From positions 1 through 19,010 of the forward strand of contig DASYRM010000150.1 in NCBI GenBank assembly GCA_036004405.1: a stretch of DNA of 19,010 nucleotides, in the 5' to 3' direction. This DNA comes from DASYRM01 sp036004405. GTDB taxonomy: Bacteria > Acidobacteriota > Vicinamibacteria > Vicinamibacterales > UBA2999. This document shows positions 1 to 8,394 of this stretch, in pieces. Each line of letters begins with the position of its first letter. The stretch's first letter is position 1. The translations under genes were made by a program, and so were the position numbers. Under the pieces are notes generated by a model that ran no database searches, was not told where the DNA came from, and saw only the letters and a list, made by a program, of their open reading frames with translations.

Positions 1-20
1 TTTGTTCATGATGGAGTGAT

Positions 21-44
21 GGGCCACCTCAAGGTGGCCCCTGC
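21..44 (-). repeat. Palindromic 3'-end repeat, copy 1 (after ilvC)
   Basis: A perfect 9-bp inverted repeat, GGGCCACCT (21-29) and AGGTGGCCC (32-40), with a two-base centre. It lies 11 bases past the ilvC stop. Read on the minus strand it begins GCAGGGGCC and ends GGCCCATC, matching the other copies (GTAGGGGC...GCCCGTC). No U-tract follows on either strand, so it is not a canonical intrinsic terminator although it folds strongly. Confidence 0.8.
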
Positions 45-54
45 ATACGGGGTG

Positions 55-1074
<1,020 letters not shown>

Positions 1075-1109
1075 AAAAACTCCTTGACCTTCCCCTTGAG
1101 AATCGGAAC

Positions 1110-1136
1110 GGGCCGCCTGAAGGCGGGCCCCTACGA
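1110..1136 (-). repeat. Palindromic 3'-end repeat, copy 2 (ilvN/ilvC junction)
   Basis: GGGCCGCCT (1110-1118) faces AGGCGGGCCC (1121-1130), complementary apart from one bulged G. On the minus strand it starts TCGTAGGGGC, whose TAG is the ilvN stop codon. It lies inside the ilvBNC operon and has no U-tract, so a role in processing, stability or partial polarity is more likely than full termination. Confidence 0.85.
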
Positions 1137-1634
1137 GTACTGCGCGGCGGAGAGCGCCGTGTCACCACGGCGCATGGCAACCTGGCCGGTCCGCACCATC
1201 TCGACAATGCCGAGCGGCTCGAGCCGGCTGATCACGGCGTCCACGTGCGGCGGCTCGCCCGTGATCTCGAGGGTCATCGTCTGATCCCCCGAGTCCACGA
1301 TGTGCGCGCGGGTCTCGTCGACCACGCGCAGCAGATGCGCGCGGTCGTGACCGGCCACCGCCACTTTCACCAGCGCCAGATCGCGTGTGACGGCCGGCAC
1401 GTTGCCCAGGTCCTCGACCTGCAGCACGTTGACCAGCTTGTACAGGTAGGCGGTGACGCGCTCGGCGCTCGTCTGGTCGCTGTCCAGGACGATCGTCATG
1501 CGCGAGACGCCGGGTTCGGACGTGCGCCCGACGGTGAGCGACTCGATGTTGAACGCGCGCCGGCGGAACACCAGCGCGACCCGGTTCAAGACACCGGGTT
1601 TGTCTTCGACGAGAGCGACAAGCGTATGGTGCAT
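1131..1634 (-). CDS. ilvN: Acetolactate synthase small (regulatory) subunit
   Basis: This is the regulatory subunit of acetohydroxyacid synthase, which activates the IlvB catalytic subunit and usually mediates valine feedback inhibition. The protein is 167 aa, typical of IlvN/IlvH. An N-terminal ACT domain (about residues 4-77) opens with HTLVALVEDKPGVLNRVA and contains FNIESLTVG and the conserved YKLVNVLQVEDL stretch. A C-terminal ALS_ss_C-like domain (about 83-160) contains RDLALVKV and the late VEMVRTGQVAM. The ATG at 1634 fits the family N-terminus although no strong Shine-Dalgarno is seen; the 38-base gap to ilvB suggests operon translation. The TAG stop is part of a palindromic repeat (1110-1136), so the last serine and stop appear to be supplied by that element. 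The symbol ilvH would be equally valid. Confidence 0.95.
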   Translation of the reverse strand: MHHTLVALVEDKPGVLNRVALVFRRRAFNIESLTVGRTSEPGVSRMTIVLDSDQTSAERVTAYLYKLVNVLQVEDLGNVPAVTRDLALVKVAVAGHDRAHLLRVVDETRAHIVDSGDQTMTLEITGEPPHVDAVISRLEPLGIVEMVRTGQVAMRRGDTALSAAQYS

Positions 1635-1649
1635 ATCAAGCGTTCTTAC

Positions 1650-1670
1650 TTGAGCCTTGAGCCCTGAGCC
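1650..1670. repeat. Heptanucleotide tandem repeat, three units
   Basis: On the plus strand, YTGAGCC occurs three times head to tail between ilvB and ilvN; the first two units are identical and the third differs by one base. The ilvN ribosome-binding region lies beside it. Unit-number changes would alter the ilvB-ilvN spacing without touching either coding sequence. Confidence 0.75.
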
Positions 1671-1672
1671 GT

Positions 1673-3427
1673 CTATATCGGGTCGGCCGCAGTCTCGACC
1701 AGGGCCGACTTCTCTGGGCGACGGATCATCGCGTGCAGGTCCGCGCCGGCGGGCACCATCGGGTACACGCTGTCCTCCTGCTCCACGCGGAAGTCCATCA
1801 CCACCGTACCTTCATCCCGGCGCGCACGCTCAACCGCCTCGAGCACGTCACCGCGCTTCTCGACCCGGAGTCCCAGCAGGCCATGCGCTTCGGCCAGCTT
1901 CACGAAATCCGGGCTGCGCAGCGGCGTGGCCGCGTAGCGGCGATCGTAGAAGAACTCCTGCCACTGGCGGACCATCCCGAGGAAGCCGTTGTTGATGATG
2001 GCCACGTTGACTTTGACGCCTTCCTGCGCGGCGGTGGTCAACTCCGCCTGCGTCATCTGGAAGCCGCCGTCGCCGACGATGGCCCACACTTCGGCGTCGG
2101 GGCGCGCCATCTTGGCGCCGATGGCTGCCGGCAGTCCGAAGCCCATGGTGCCGAGGCCGCCCGAAGTGATCAGCGTGCGCGGCGATTCGTGCTTGTAGTA
2201 CTGCGCCTCCCACATCTGGTGCTGGCCCACGTCGGTGGCGATGATCGCGTTGCCGTCGGTGATGCGCCAGATGTCGTTGATCACGTGCGGCGCGTAGAGG
2301 TGGCCGTTGTCGGGCAGCGTCTGGATGTCACGCACGGCCGCCGTGCCCTTCATCGAGCCGATGTACTTCAGCCACGGCTCGTGGTCGTGCTCGCCGACCA
2401 CGTCGAGCAGGTCCTTCAGCGCCTCGCGCAGATCGGCGCAGATGGCCGCGTCGGCAACCACGTTCTTGTTGATCTCGGACGGATCGATGTCGATGTGAAT
2501 CTTCTTGGCGTTGACGGCGTAGGTCTTGAGATTGCCGGTCACGCGGTCGTCGAAGCGCATACCGAAGGCCAGGAGCAGATCGGCTTCCTGAATCGCGTGG
2601 TTCACCCACGCCTCGCCGTGCATGCCCATCATGCCGATGTTGAGCGGGTGGCTCGCCGGGAAGCCGCCGAGGCCCAGGAGCGTCATCGCCACGGGCGCGT
2701 TGATCAGCTCGGCGAAGGCCCTCACCTCGCGCATCGCCCCGCTCTGCAGAATGCCCTGCCCGGCCAGGATCACCGGCTTCCGCGACGCCTTGATGAGATC
2801 GACGGCCTTCATGAGTCCCGACTTGGCCACGCCGGGGGCCCCACGGTAGCCGCGCATCCGGACCGGCGAGTTGTCCCAGGCGAACTCCATCTTCGCCTGC
2901 TGCGCGTCTTTGGTGATGTCCACGAGCACGGGTCCCGGGCGGCCCGACTTGGCGAGATGAAACGCTTCCTTCATAGCCGGCATGATGTCTTCGATGCGCG
3001 TCACGAGATAGCTGTGCTTCGTGATCGGCAGCGTGATGCCGGTGATGTCCGTTTCCTGGAAGGCGTCGTAGCCAATCAGCTTGCTGGGCACCTGGCCGGT
3101 GATGCAGACCATCGGCACCGAGTCCATCATGGCGGTGGCGATGCCGGTCACCATGTTAGTGGCGCCGGGTCCGGAGGTGGCGATGGCCACGCCAACTCCG
3201 CCGCCGGCACGTGCGTAGCCGTCGGCCATGTGCGTCGCGCCCTGCTCGTGCCGTACGAGAACGTGACGAACCGGGTAGTCCAGCATGGCGTCGTACGCCG
3301 GGAGGATGGCGCCGCCCGGGTAGCCGAAGACGGTGTTCACGCCTTCATGAACGAGGCATTCCCAGATGATCTGCGCTCCAGTGCGTGGGCTCGGCATACC
3401 CAGCAGTGTGCCCCGCGGGATCGGCAT
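1673..3427 (-). CDS. ilvB: Acetolactate synthase large (catalytic) subunit
   Basis: This is the thiamine-diphosphate, FAD and Mg2+ dependent enzyme that condenses two pyruvates, or pyruvate and 2-oxobutyrate, as the first committed step of branched-chain amino acid synthesis. The protein is 584 aa, the normal length. The catalytic glutamate is E61 in RHEQGATHMADGYAR. The ThDP/Mg motif begins GDGG at 452 and ends with NN at 479-480, followed by GFLGMVRQWQEFFY, a classic AHAS signature. The central FAD-binding region includes the FGMRFDDRVTG stretch. The start could be the ATG at 3427 or an in-frame ATG ten codons later (3397, MPSPRTGAQ), which is closer to usual family N-termini. Neither has a well-spaced Shine-Dalgarno. 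It is the first gene of ilvBNC, and a hairpin lies in its presumed leader (3441-3464). Confidence 0.96.
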   Translation of the reverse strand: MPIPRGTLLGMPSPRTGAQIIWECLVHEGVNTVFGYPGGAILPAYDAMLDYPVRHVLVRHEQGATHMADGYARAGGGVGVAIATSGPGATNMVTGIATAMMDSVPMVCITGQVPSKLIGYDAFQETDITGITLPITKHSYLVTRIEDIMPAMKEAFHLAKSGRPGPVLVDITKDAQQAKMEFAWDNSPVRMRGYRGAPGVAKSGLMKAVDLIKASRKPVILAGQGILQSGAMREVRAFAELINAPVAMTLLGLGGFPASHPLNIGMMGMHGEAWVNHAIQEADLLLAFGMRFDDRVTGNLKTYAVNAKKIHIDIDPSEINKNVVADAAICADLREALKDLLDVVGEHDHEPWLKYIGSMKGTAAVRDIQTLPDNGHLYAPHVINDIWRITDGNAIIATDVGQHQMWEAQYYKHESPRTLITSGGLGTMGFGLPAAIGAKMARPDAEVWAIVGDGGFQMTQAELTTAAQEGVKVNVAIINNGFLGMVRQWQEFFYDRRYAATPLRSPDFVKLAEAHGLLGLRVEKRGDVLEAVERARRDEGTVVMDFRVEQEDSVYPMVPAGADLHAMIRRPEKSALVETAADPI

Positions 3428-3440
3428 CAGTCAAATTGAT

Positions 3441-3464
3441 AGTCCTTCAGACACCATAAGGACT
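3441..3464 (-). promoter_or_regulatory. Hairpin in the presumed ilvB leader
   Basis: AGTCCTT (3441-3447) and AAGGACT (3458-3464) form a perfect 7-bp inverted repeat with a 10-base loop, 14 bases upstream of the ilvB ATG at 3427. The 196-base divergent gap between ilvB and the lipoprotein gene (3428-3623) holds this hairpin and no convincing promoter on either strand. I infer a possible regulatory leader; the sequence shows only the fold. Confidence 0.35.
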
Positions 3465-3623
3465 GGTAATCGCCAGACGACCGGGTCGTTCTTACCGCCC
3501 GGATAGCAGATTCATCCGGAGGCGACATCCAGGCGCGAAGAGAGACCGTGCAAATCAGGCCAGAAGCGCGCCAACGCGGTCCTGGTCCGATCCTTGAAAC
3601 TCGAGCACGACGAGGGAGCTGAT

Positions 3624-4433
3624 ATGACCAGATTGTGGACGATCCCCGTGCTCGCGGCCGCCCTGACGGCGGGCGCCTGCTCCAAACCGACCACCGAGGC
3701 ACCGCCCCCGGCCGGCGATCCCGCCGCTCCGCCGGCACAGGCAGCCCCGGCAGACCCGGCTCCCGCCCCGCCGTCCGCGGCTCCGGCCGCGGCGCCACGC
3801 CCGGTGGCGCCTTCACGGCCAGCCACGAAAGCGGGCAACGACCCGAAGCCGCTCCAGAACTCGGCGTCCACCCCGAGCGTGCGTGAACCGGCGGCGCCGC
3901 CAAAGCCGACGGCGCACGCGGTCACCGTCGCGTCCGGCACCGAGCTGCCGCTCGAGCTCCTGACGTCGCTCAGCTCCGAAACCGCCGCTGTCGAAGACGA
4001 GGTTCGAGCGCGATTGAAACAGGCCGTCGCGGTCAAAGGCGAAACGGTGATTCCGAACGGCGCGACGCTGATCGGGTCGGTGACCCAGGTGGAGCGCTCG
4101 GGCCGCGTCCAGGGGCGCGCGCACCTGACGGTCCGCTTCACCGAGGTGACGTTCTCCGGCGAGCGCCACCGGCTCAACACCGAGGTGCTCTCGTTCGAAG
4201 CCGAGGCAACCAAGAAGGAAGACGCAACCAAGGTGGGCGCCGGCGCCGGCATCGGCGCGGTGATTGGCGGCATCCTGGGCGGCGGCAAGGGCGCCGCGAA
4301 GGGTGCCGCGATCGGCGGCGCGGCGGGCGGCGGCGCCGTGCTCGCGACGCGCGGCAAGGAAGTGGAGCTCGCGTCGGGAACGGCGCTGACAGCGGTGCTC
4401 GCCGCGCCGTTGACGGTGACGATAGAGAATTAG
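3624..4433 (+). CDS. Predicted lipoprotein with Ala/Pro-rich linker and glycine zipper
   Basis: The function is unknown. The ATG at 3624 is preceded by GAGGGAG at good spacing, so I prefer it over the ATG at 3594; this gives 269 aa. A hydrophobic signal segment (4-18) ends in TAGAC, a weak lipobox with alanine rather than leucine at -3, so lipidation at C19 is likely but unproven. Residues 20-97 are a low-complexity Ala/Pro linker, as in envelope-spanning lipoproteins. A folded domain at about 99-200 begins VTVASGTELPLELLTSLSS and contains VIPNGATLIGSV and GRAHLTVRFTEV. A glycine zipper at 205-238 (GAGAGIGAVIGGILGGGKG) may insert in or pack against a membrane. It stands alone, divergent from ilvB and convergent with rho. 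A related architecture of unknown function is familiar to me from Acidobacteriota. Confidence 0.85.
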   Translation: MTRLWTIPVLAAALTAGACSKPTTEAPPPAGDPAAPPAQAAPADPAPAPPSAAPAAAPRPVAPSRPATKAGNDPKPLQNSASTPSVREPAAPPKPTAHAVTVASGTELPLELLTSLSSETAAVEDEVRARLKQAVAVKGETVIPNGATLIGSVTQVERSGRVQGRAHLTVRFTEVTFSGERHRLNTEVLSFEAEATKKEDATKVGAGAGIGAVIGGILGGGKGAAKGAAIGGAAGGGAVLATRGKEVELASGTALTAVLAAPLTVTIEN

Positions 4434-4440
4434 CGGTCCG

Positions 4441-4459
4441 CCGGGTCTTTCAGACCCGG
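4441..4459. terminator. Symmetric hairpin between convergent lipoprotein and rho genes
   Basis: CCGGGTCT (4441-4448) and AGACCCGG (4452-4459) form a perfect 8-bp stem with a 3-base loop. It fills most of the 32-base gap between two convergent stop codons, the position of a bidirectional terminator. There is no U-tract on either side, so any termination would be atypical or the hairpin would act as a 3'-end stabiliser. Confidence 0.6.
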
Positions 4460-4465
4460 GCGCGA

Positions 4466-5995
<1,530 letters not shown>

Positions 5996-5997
5996 TA

Positions 5998-6019
5998 TTT
6001 CTCGGAGGTTTCTCGGAGG
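5998..6019. repeat. Tandem 11-base repeat just upstream of rho
   Basis: TTTCTCGGAGG occurs twice head to tail on the plus strand. In rho mRNA this reads CCUCCGAGAAA twice, ending two bases before the AUG. It therefore offers CCUCC, which is anti-Shine-Dalgarno-like and not a ribosome site. Confidence 0.85.
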
Positions 6020-6079
6020 TAAGTTGTGTGCGCTAGTGAGCGGTTCAGGAACCGCGCGGAGCGTGGATGTACGAGAACG

Positions 6080-6108
6080 AGTATAGGAACCGGCCCAGGC
6101 GCTGTCAA
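6080..6108 (-). promoter_or_regulatory. Near-consensus sigma70 promoter for rho
   Basis: On the minus strand there is a perfect -35 TTGACA (6108-6103), a 17-base spacer and a -10 TATACT (6085-6080) that matches five of six consensus bases. This predicts a transcript start near 6073 and a leader of roughly 78 bases before the rho ATG. Such a strong site suggests rho is transcribed independently of the upstream CoA-binding gene. The surrounding 155-base gap (5996-6150) otherwise holds only the tandem repeat. Confidence 0.88.
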
Positions 6109-6150
6109 GACGGCTCCCGGACGGGGGCTCGGGCTCCCCGGGCAGGCCGG

Positions 6151-6522
6151 TCAGTACTCGCTCGGTCGCTTTCCCACCCCGATGATGCTGCACGCGGCGA
6201 TGACGTTCAGATGGCGCCGGCGCGCCTCGGCCAGGACGTCATCGTCGTCGGCGCCCGGATTGAGCCAGATCTCGGGAATCTGTTTGCGCTCGAACTCGTC
6301 GAGCAGCCGCAGGGCGACGTCCGGCTGCACGTAGACGGTCGCCATGTCGATGGGTCCCGGCACGTCGAGCACGGACGCGTAGGCCGGCACGCCCTCCACT
6401 TCGGTTTCGTGCGGGTTGATCGGGATCACCGTGTGGCCGGCATCACGGAAGGCGCGCATCGCCTTGTTCCCGAACTTGTGCCGATCGCGCGACGCGCCGA
6501 CGACCGCCACCACCTGGGGCAT
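6151..6522 (-). CDS. CoA-binding (Rossmann) domain protein, YccU-like
   Basis: A small single-domain protein of 123 aa of the CoA_binding_2 type (YccU-like), with a nucleotide-binding Rossmann fold related to succinyl-CoA synthetase alpha. The N-terminus VVAVVGASRDRHKFGNKAMR (4-23) is the glycine-bearing cofactor loop. PINPHETEVEGVPAYASV, IDMATVYVQPD, IPEIWLNPGADDDDV (82-96) and the closing ACSIIGVG (110-117) are all typical. The family binds CoA but its physiological role is poorly defined, so no pathway is assigned. The ATG at 6522 has no Shine-Dalgarno; a GATAAT -10 ends six bases before it, so the message is probably leaderless. It is upstream of rho on the same strand and divergent from the glycosyltransferase gene. 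Confidence 0.88.
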   Translation of the reverse strand: MPQVVAVVGASRDRHKFGNKAMRAFRDAGHTVIPINPHETEVEGVPAYASVLDVPGPIDMATVYVQPDVALRLLDEFERKQIPEIWLNPGADDDDVLAEARRRHLNVIAACSIIGVGKRPSEY

Positions 6523-6534
6523 GCGTCCATTATC
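6520..6534 (-). promoter_or_regulatory. Leaderless promoter (-10) of the CoA-binding gene
   Basis: GATAAT (6534-6529, minus strand, five of six consensus) is followed by only six bases before the ATG at 6522, so transcription should begin at or next to the start codon. A loose TTGATG -35 is found only with a long 19-base spacer. The lack of any Shine-Dalgarno agrees with leaderless translation. Confidence 0.5.
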
Positions 6535-6606
6535 GCCCGCCCGCAGGGCGGGCCATCAAACACTGGCAGCGAGGCTCCGCCATGGGCATCAGATCGGAGC
6601 CTCGCT
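6535..6606 (-). repeat. Composite palindromic repeat element, copy 1
   Basis: Two modules lie side by side. A GCCCGCCC/GGGCGGGC hairpin with a 3-base loop occupies 6535-6553. A perfect 12-bp inverted repeat, AGCGAGGCTCCG (6568-6579) and CGGAGCCTCGCT (6595-6606), encloses 15 bases. The 14-base linker contains CAGTGTTTG on the minus strand. The same modules, in the same order when read on the opposite strand, recur at 16449-16533. This copy fills the gap between two divergent genes. Confidence 0.8.
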
Positions 6607-6611
6607 ACAAT
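6583..6611 (+). promoter_or_regulatory. Possible leaderless promoter of the glycosyltransferase gene
   Basis: TACAAT (6606-6611) is five of six matches to a -10 and is preceded, after a 17-base spacer, by TGGGCA (6583-6588), four of six to a -35. The GTG start codon at 6620 lies eight bases past the -10, about where transcription would begin. No Shine-Dalgarno is seen. The -35 and spacer lie within composite repeat copy 1, and the -10 shares its first base with the end of that copy. Confidence 0.4.
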
Positions 6612-6619
6612 GGCTCGCA

Positions 6620-8272
6620 GTGCGGCGGCCGGTTCTCACGCTCTTGCTCTTCTCGTTCCTCGTATTCGGAATCGGCCTCGGCCGCCAGGCGATTACCGAA
6701 GCCGACGAGGGGTACTACGCTGAAGCGTCGCGCGAGATGGTCGTCTCGGGCGACTGGCTGACGCCGCACTTCAACTACGAGGATCGCTGGCAGAAGCCGG
6801 TGCTCTACTACTGGCTCACCGCGCTGGTCTACCGCGCCACCGGCCCGGCCGAAGGCGCGGCGCGGCTCTCGTCGGCGCTGTCCGGTGCCGGTCTCGTCCT
6901 GCTCGTCTGGGCGACTGCGCGCCGGGCGCCATCGACTCGCGCACACGCGTGGCTGGCCGGCGCTATCACCGCGACCTGCTACGGCTATTTCGCCATGGCG
7001 CGATCGGCGCTCCCCGACCTGCCGCTGGCCTTCTGCATCACGCTCACGGTGAGCGCGGTGTTTGCTGCCTTCGACACCCGCGCCGCCCATGCGCAGCGCT
7101 GGTGGCTCCTCGCCGGGCTCGCGACCGGCCTGGGCTGCCTGATGAAGGGGCCGGTCGCCATCGTGGTGCCGGTGCTCGCCATCGCCATCCCGTGGTGGCT
7201 CGAACGGCGGACGCTCGAGGTCCGCTGGACGCACGTCGCCGCAGCCGCGGCGCTCGCCGCCGGTGTGGCGCTGCCGTGGTACGCCGCCATGGTGGGGCGC
7301 CACGGCATGGCCTACGTGGAAAGCTTCCTCGTGGGCGACAACATCGAACGCTTCGCGACGACGCGCTTCAACGACACCCGCCCGGTCTGGTTCTATCTGC
7401 CGGTCATTGCCGGCGGCCTCATGCCATGGTCGGCGTTTGGCGTCGCCGCCTCCGTCGCGGGACTCGCCGGCCTCGCCCGGCGCCAGTGGCGGCCGTCGCG
7501 CGACGATATCCGCCTCCTGGCGTGGGCCATCGTGCCGACGCTGTTCTTCATGGCGTCTGTGGGCCAGCAGCCGCGCTACGTCCTGCCGGTGCTACCGCCG
7601 CTCGCCATCCTCGCGGCGCGGGCGATCGGCGCGCGCATCGAGGCCGCCCGGGCTGGACACTCGTCGGCGCTGCTTCTGGCCTCGACGTGGAGTACGGCCG
7701 CGATGCTCGTGCTGTGCGCGACGCTGCTCTATCGGCTGCAGCCGCTGCTCCAGGACACGCCGCCGATCGTTCTTGCGACGTCGGCTCTCGTCATGGCGGC
7801 CGGCGGTGCGGCGCTGGCCGTCGTTGCCGTGCGGGGTGCGTGGGGCGCGCTCCCGCTCACGACCGCCGCGGCGGCGACGGCGCTGCTGCTCGGGCTCCAG
7901 TTCAGCGTGCTCGCGCCGGGACGGCCCGACGCTGTCGAACGCATGGCGGCGTTCGTGGCCACGCATCGCGCCGCCGGCGAACCGCTCGGATCGCTGCACG
8001 CCTTCACGCGGAACCTGATCTTCTACACCGGCATCAAGCAGCTCGATCTCGTGGACATCGCGGGAGCGCAGCGCTTTCTCTCGTCCGATGGGCGCGTGCT
8101 CGCCGTGCTTCCCGAGCGCGATCTGACGGCGGCGTCAGCCGGCGCGTCCTCCTCGCCGCGCGTCCTTGCGCGCGTGCGCCATCTCAACACCGCCAATCTG
8201 CGGCTGCGCAGCGTGCTCAATCCGGATCCCACGGTCGAGCTCGAGACCGTCGTGCTCGTCGCCAATCGGTAG
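6620..8272 (+). CDS. ArnT/PMT-type membrane glycosyltransferase
   Basis: A multi-spanning inner-membrane GT-C glycosyltransferase of the PMT_2/ArnT group, which moves a sugar from a polyprenyl-phosphate donor to lipid or protein in the periplasm. The GTG at 6620 gives 550 aa; the open frame runs back to 6416, but that part lies opposite the CoA-binding gene and is not membrane-like. Transmembrane helix 1 (about 4-20) leads to the catalytic loop TEADEGYYAEASREM with the acidic pair D29-E30, then GDWLTPHFNYEDRWQKPVLYYW (44-65), a hallmark of the family. About ten further hydrophobic segments follow, then a periplasmic C-terminal tail of roughly 130 residues. Donor and acceptor cannot be inferred, and lipid A arabinosylation should not be assumed. 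The TAG stop lies in a degenerate copy of the palindromic repeat. Confidence 0.88.
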   Translation: MRRPVLTLLLFSFLVFGIGLGRQAITEADEGYYAEASREMVVSGDWLTPHFNYEDRWQKPVLYYWLTALVYRATGPAEGAARLSSALSGAGLVLLVWATARRAPSTRAHAWLAGAITATCYGYFAMARSALPDLPLAFCITLTVSAVFAAFDTRAAHAQRWWLLAGLATGLGCLMKGPVAIVVPVLAIAIPWWLERRTLEVRWTHVAAAAALAAGVALPWYAAMVGRHGMAYVESFLVGDNIERFATTRFNDTRPVWFYLPVIAGGLMPWSAFGVAASVAGLAGLARRQWRPSRDDIRLLAWAIVPTLFFMASVGQQPRYVLPVLPPLAILAARAIGARIEAARAGHSSALLLASTWSTAAMLVLCATLLYRLQPLLQDTPPIVLATSALVMAAGGAALAVVAVRGAWGALPLTTAAAATALLLGLQFSVLAPGRPDAVERMAAFVATHRAAGEPLGSLHAFTRNLIFYTGIKQLDLVDIAGAQRFLSSDGRVLAVLPERDLTAASAGASSSPRVLARVRHLNTANLRLRSVLNPDPTVELETVVLVANR

Positions 8273-8288
8273 GGGGCAGGCGGCCGTC
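8269..8288 (+). repeat. Degenerate palindromic 3'-end repeat after the glycosyltransferase
   Basis: GTAGGGG (8269-8275), containing the TAG stop codon of the glycosyltransferase gene, is followed directly by GCAGGCGGCCGTC. This matches the outer edge and the right arm of the family (CAGGCGGCCCGTC) with most of the left arm missing, so it looks like a deletion derivative in plus orientation. The rest of the 122-base gap up to the receptor gene holds a 15-base palindrome, CGGCGCC-G-GGCGCCG, at 8332-8346, and no clear promoter. Confidence 0.45.
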
Positions 8289-8394
8289 CCCGATAGTACG
8301 GTCGAGCTGGCTGCACGCGCGGGGTGCGAATCGGCGCCGGGCGCCGTAGGATTATCCGACCGCGGGGGCTCACCGTCATTACGTGGAGGCTCAG

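Noticed and set aside
1733..3439. A 568-codon plus-strand frame antisense to ilvB
   Set aside because: It is histidine- and arginine-rich without motifs and mirrors a strongly conserved enzyme; the same reasoning removes the long antisense frames over ilvC, rho and recG.
5996..6193. Extension of rho to the upstream ATG at 6193
   Set aside because: A TTGACA-17-TATACT promoter lies within the extension, and the extra residues have no family similarity.
6026..6334. A plus-strand frame preceded by two GGAGGT-like sites near 6004-6020
   Set aside because: The Shine-Dalgarno look comes from the tandem 11-base repeat in the rho leader; the frame runs antisense to the rho promoter and the CoA-binding gene and encodes no recognisable protein.
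6416..6619. Extension of the glycosyltransferase upstream to 6416
   Set aside because: It would run antisense through the CoA-binding gene and across a repeat, and the residues are not membrane-like; the family begins with the first hydrophobic helix after 6620.
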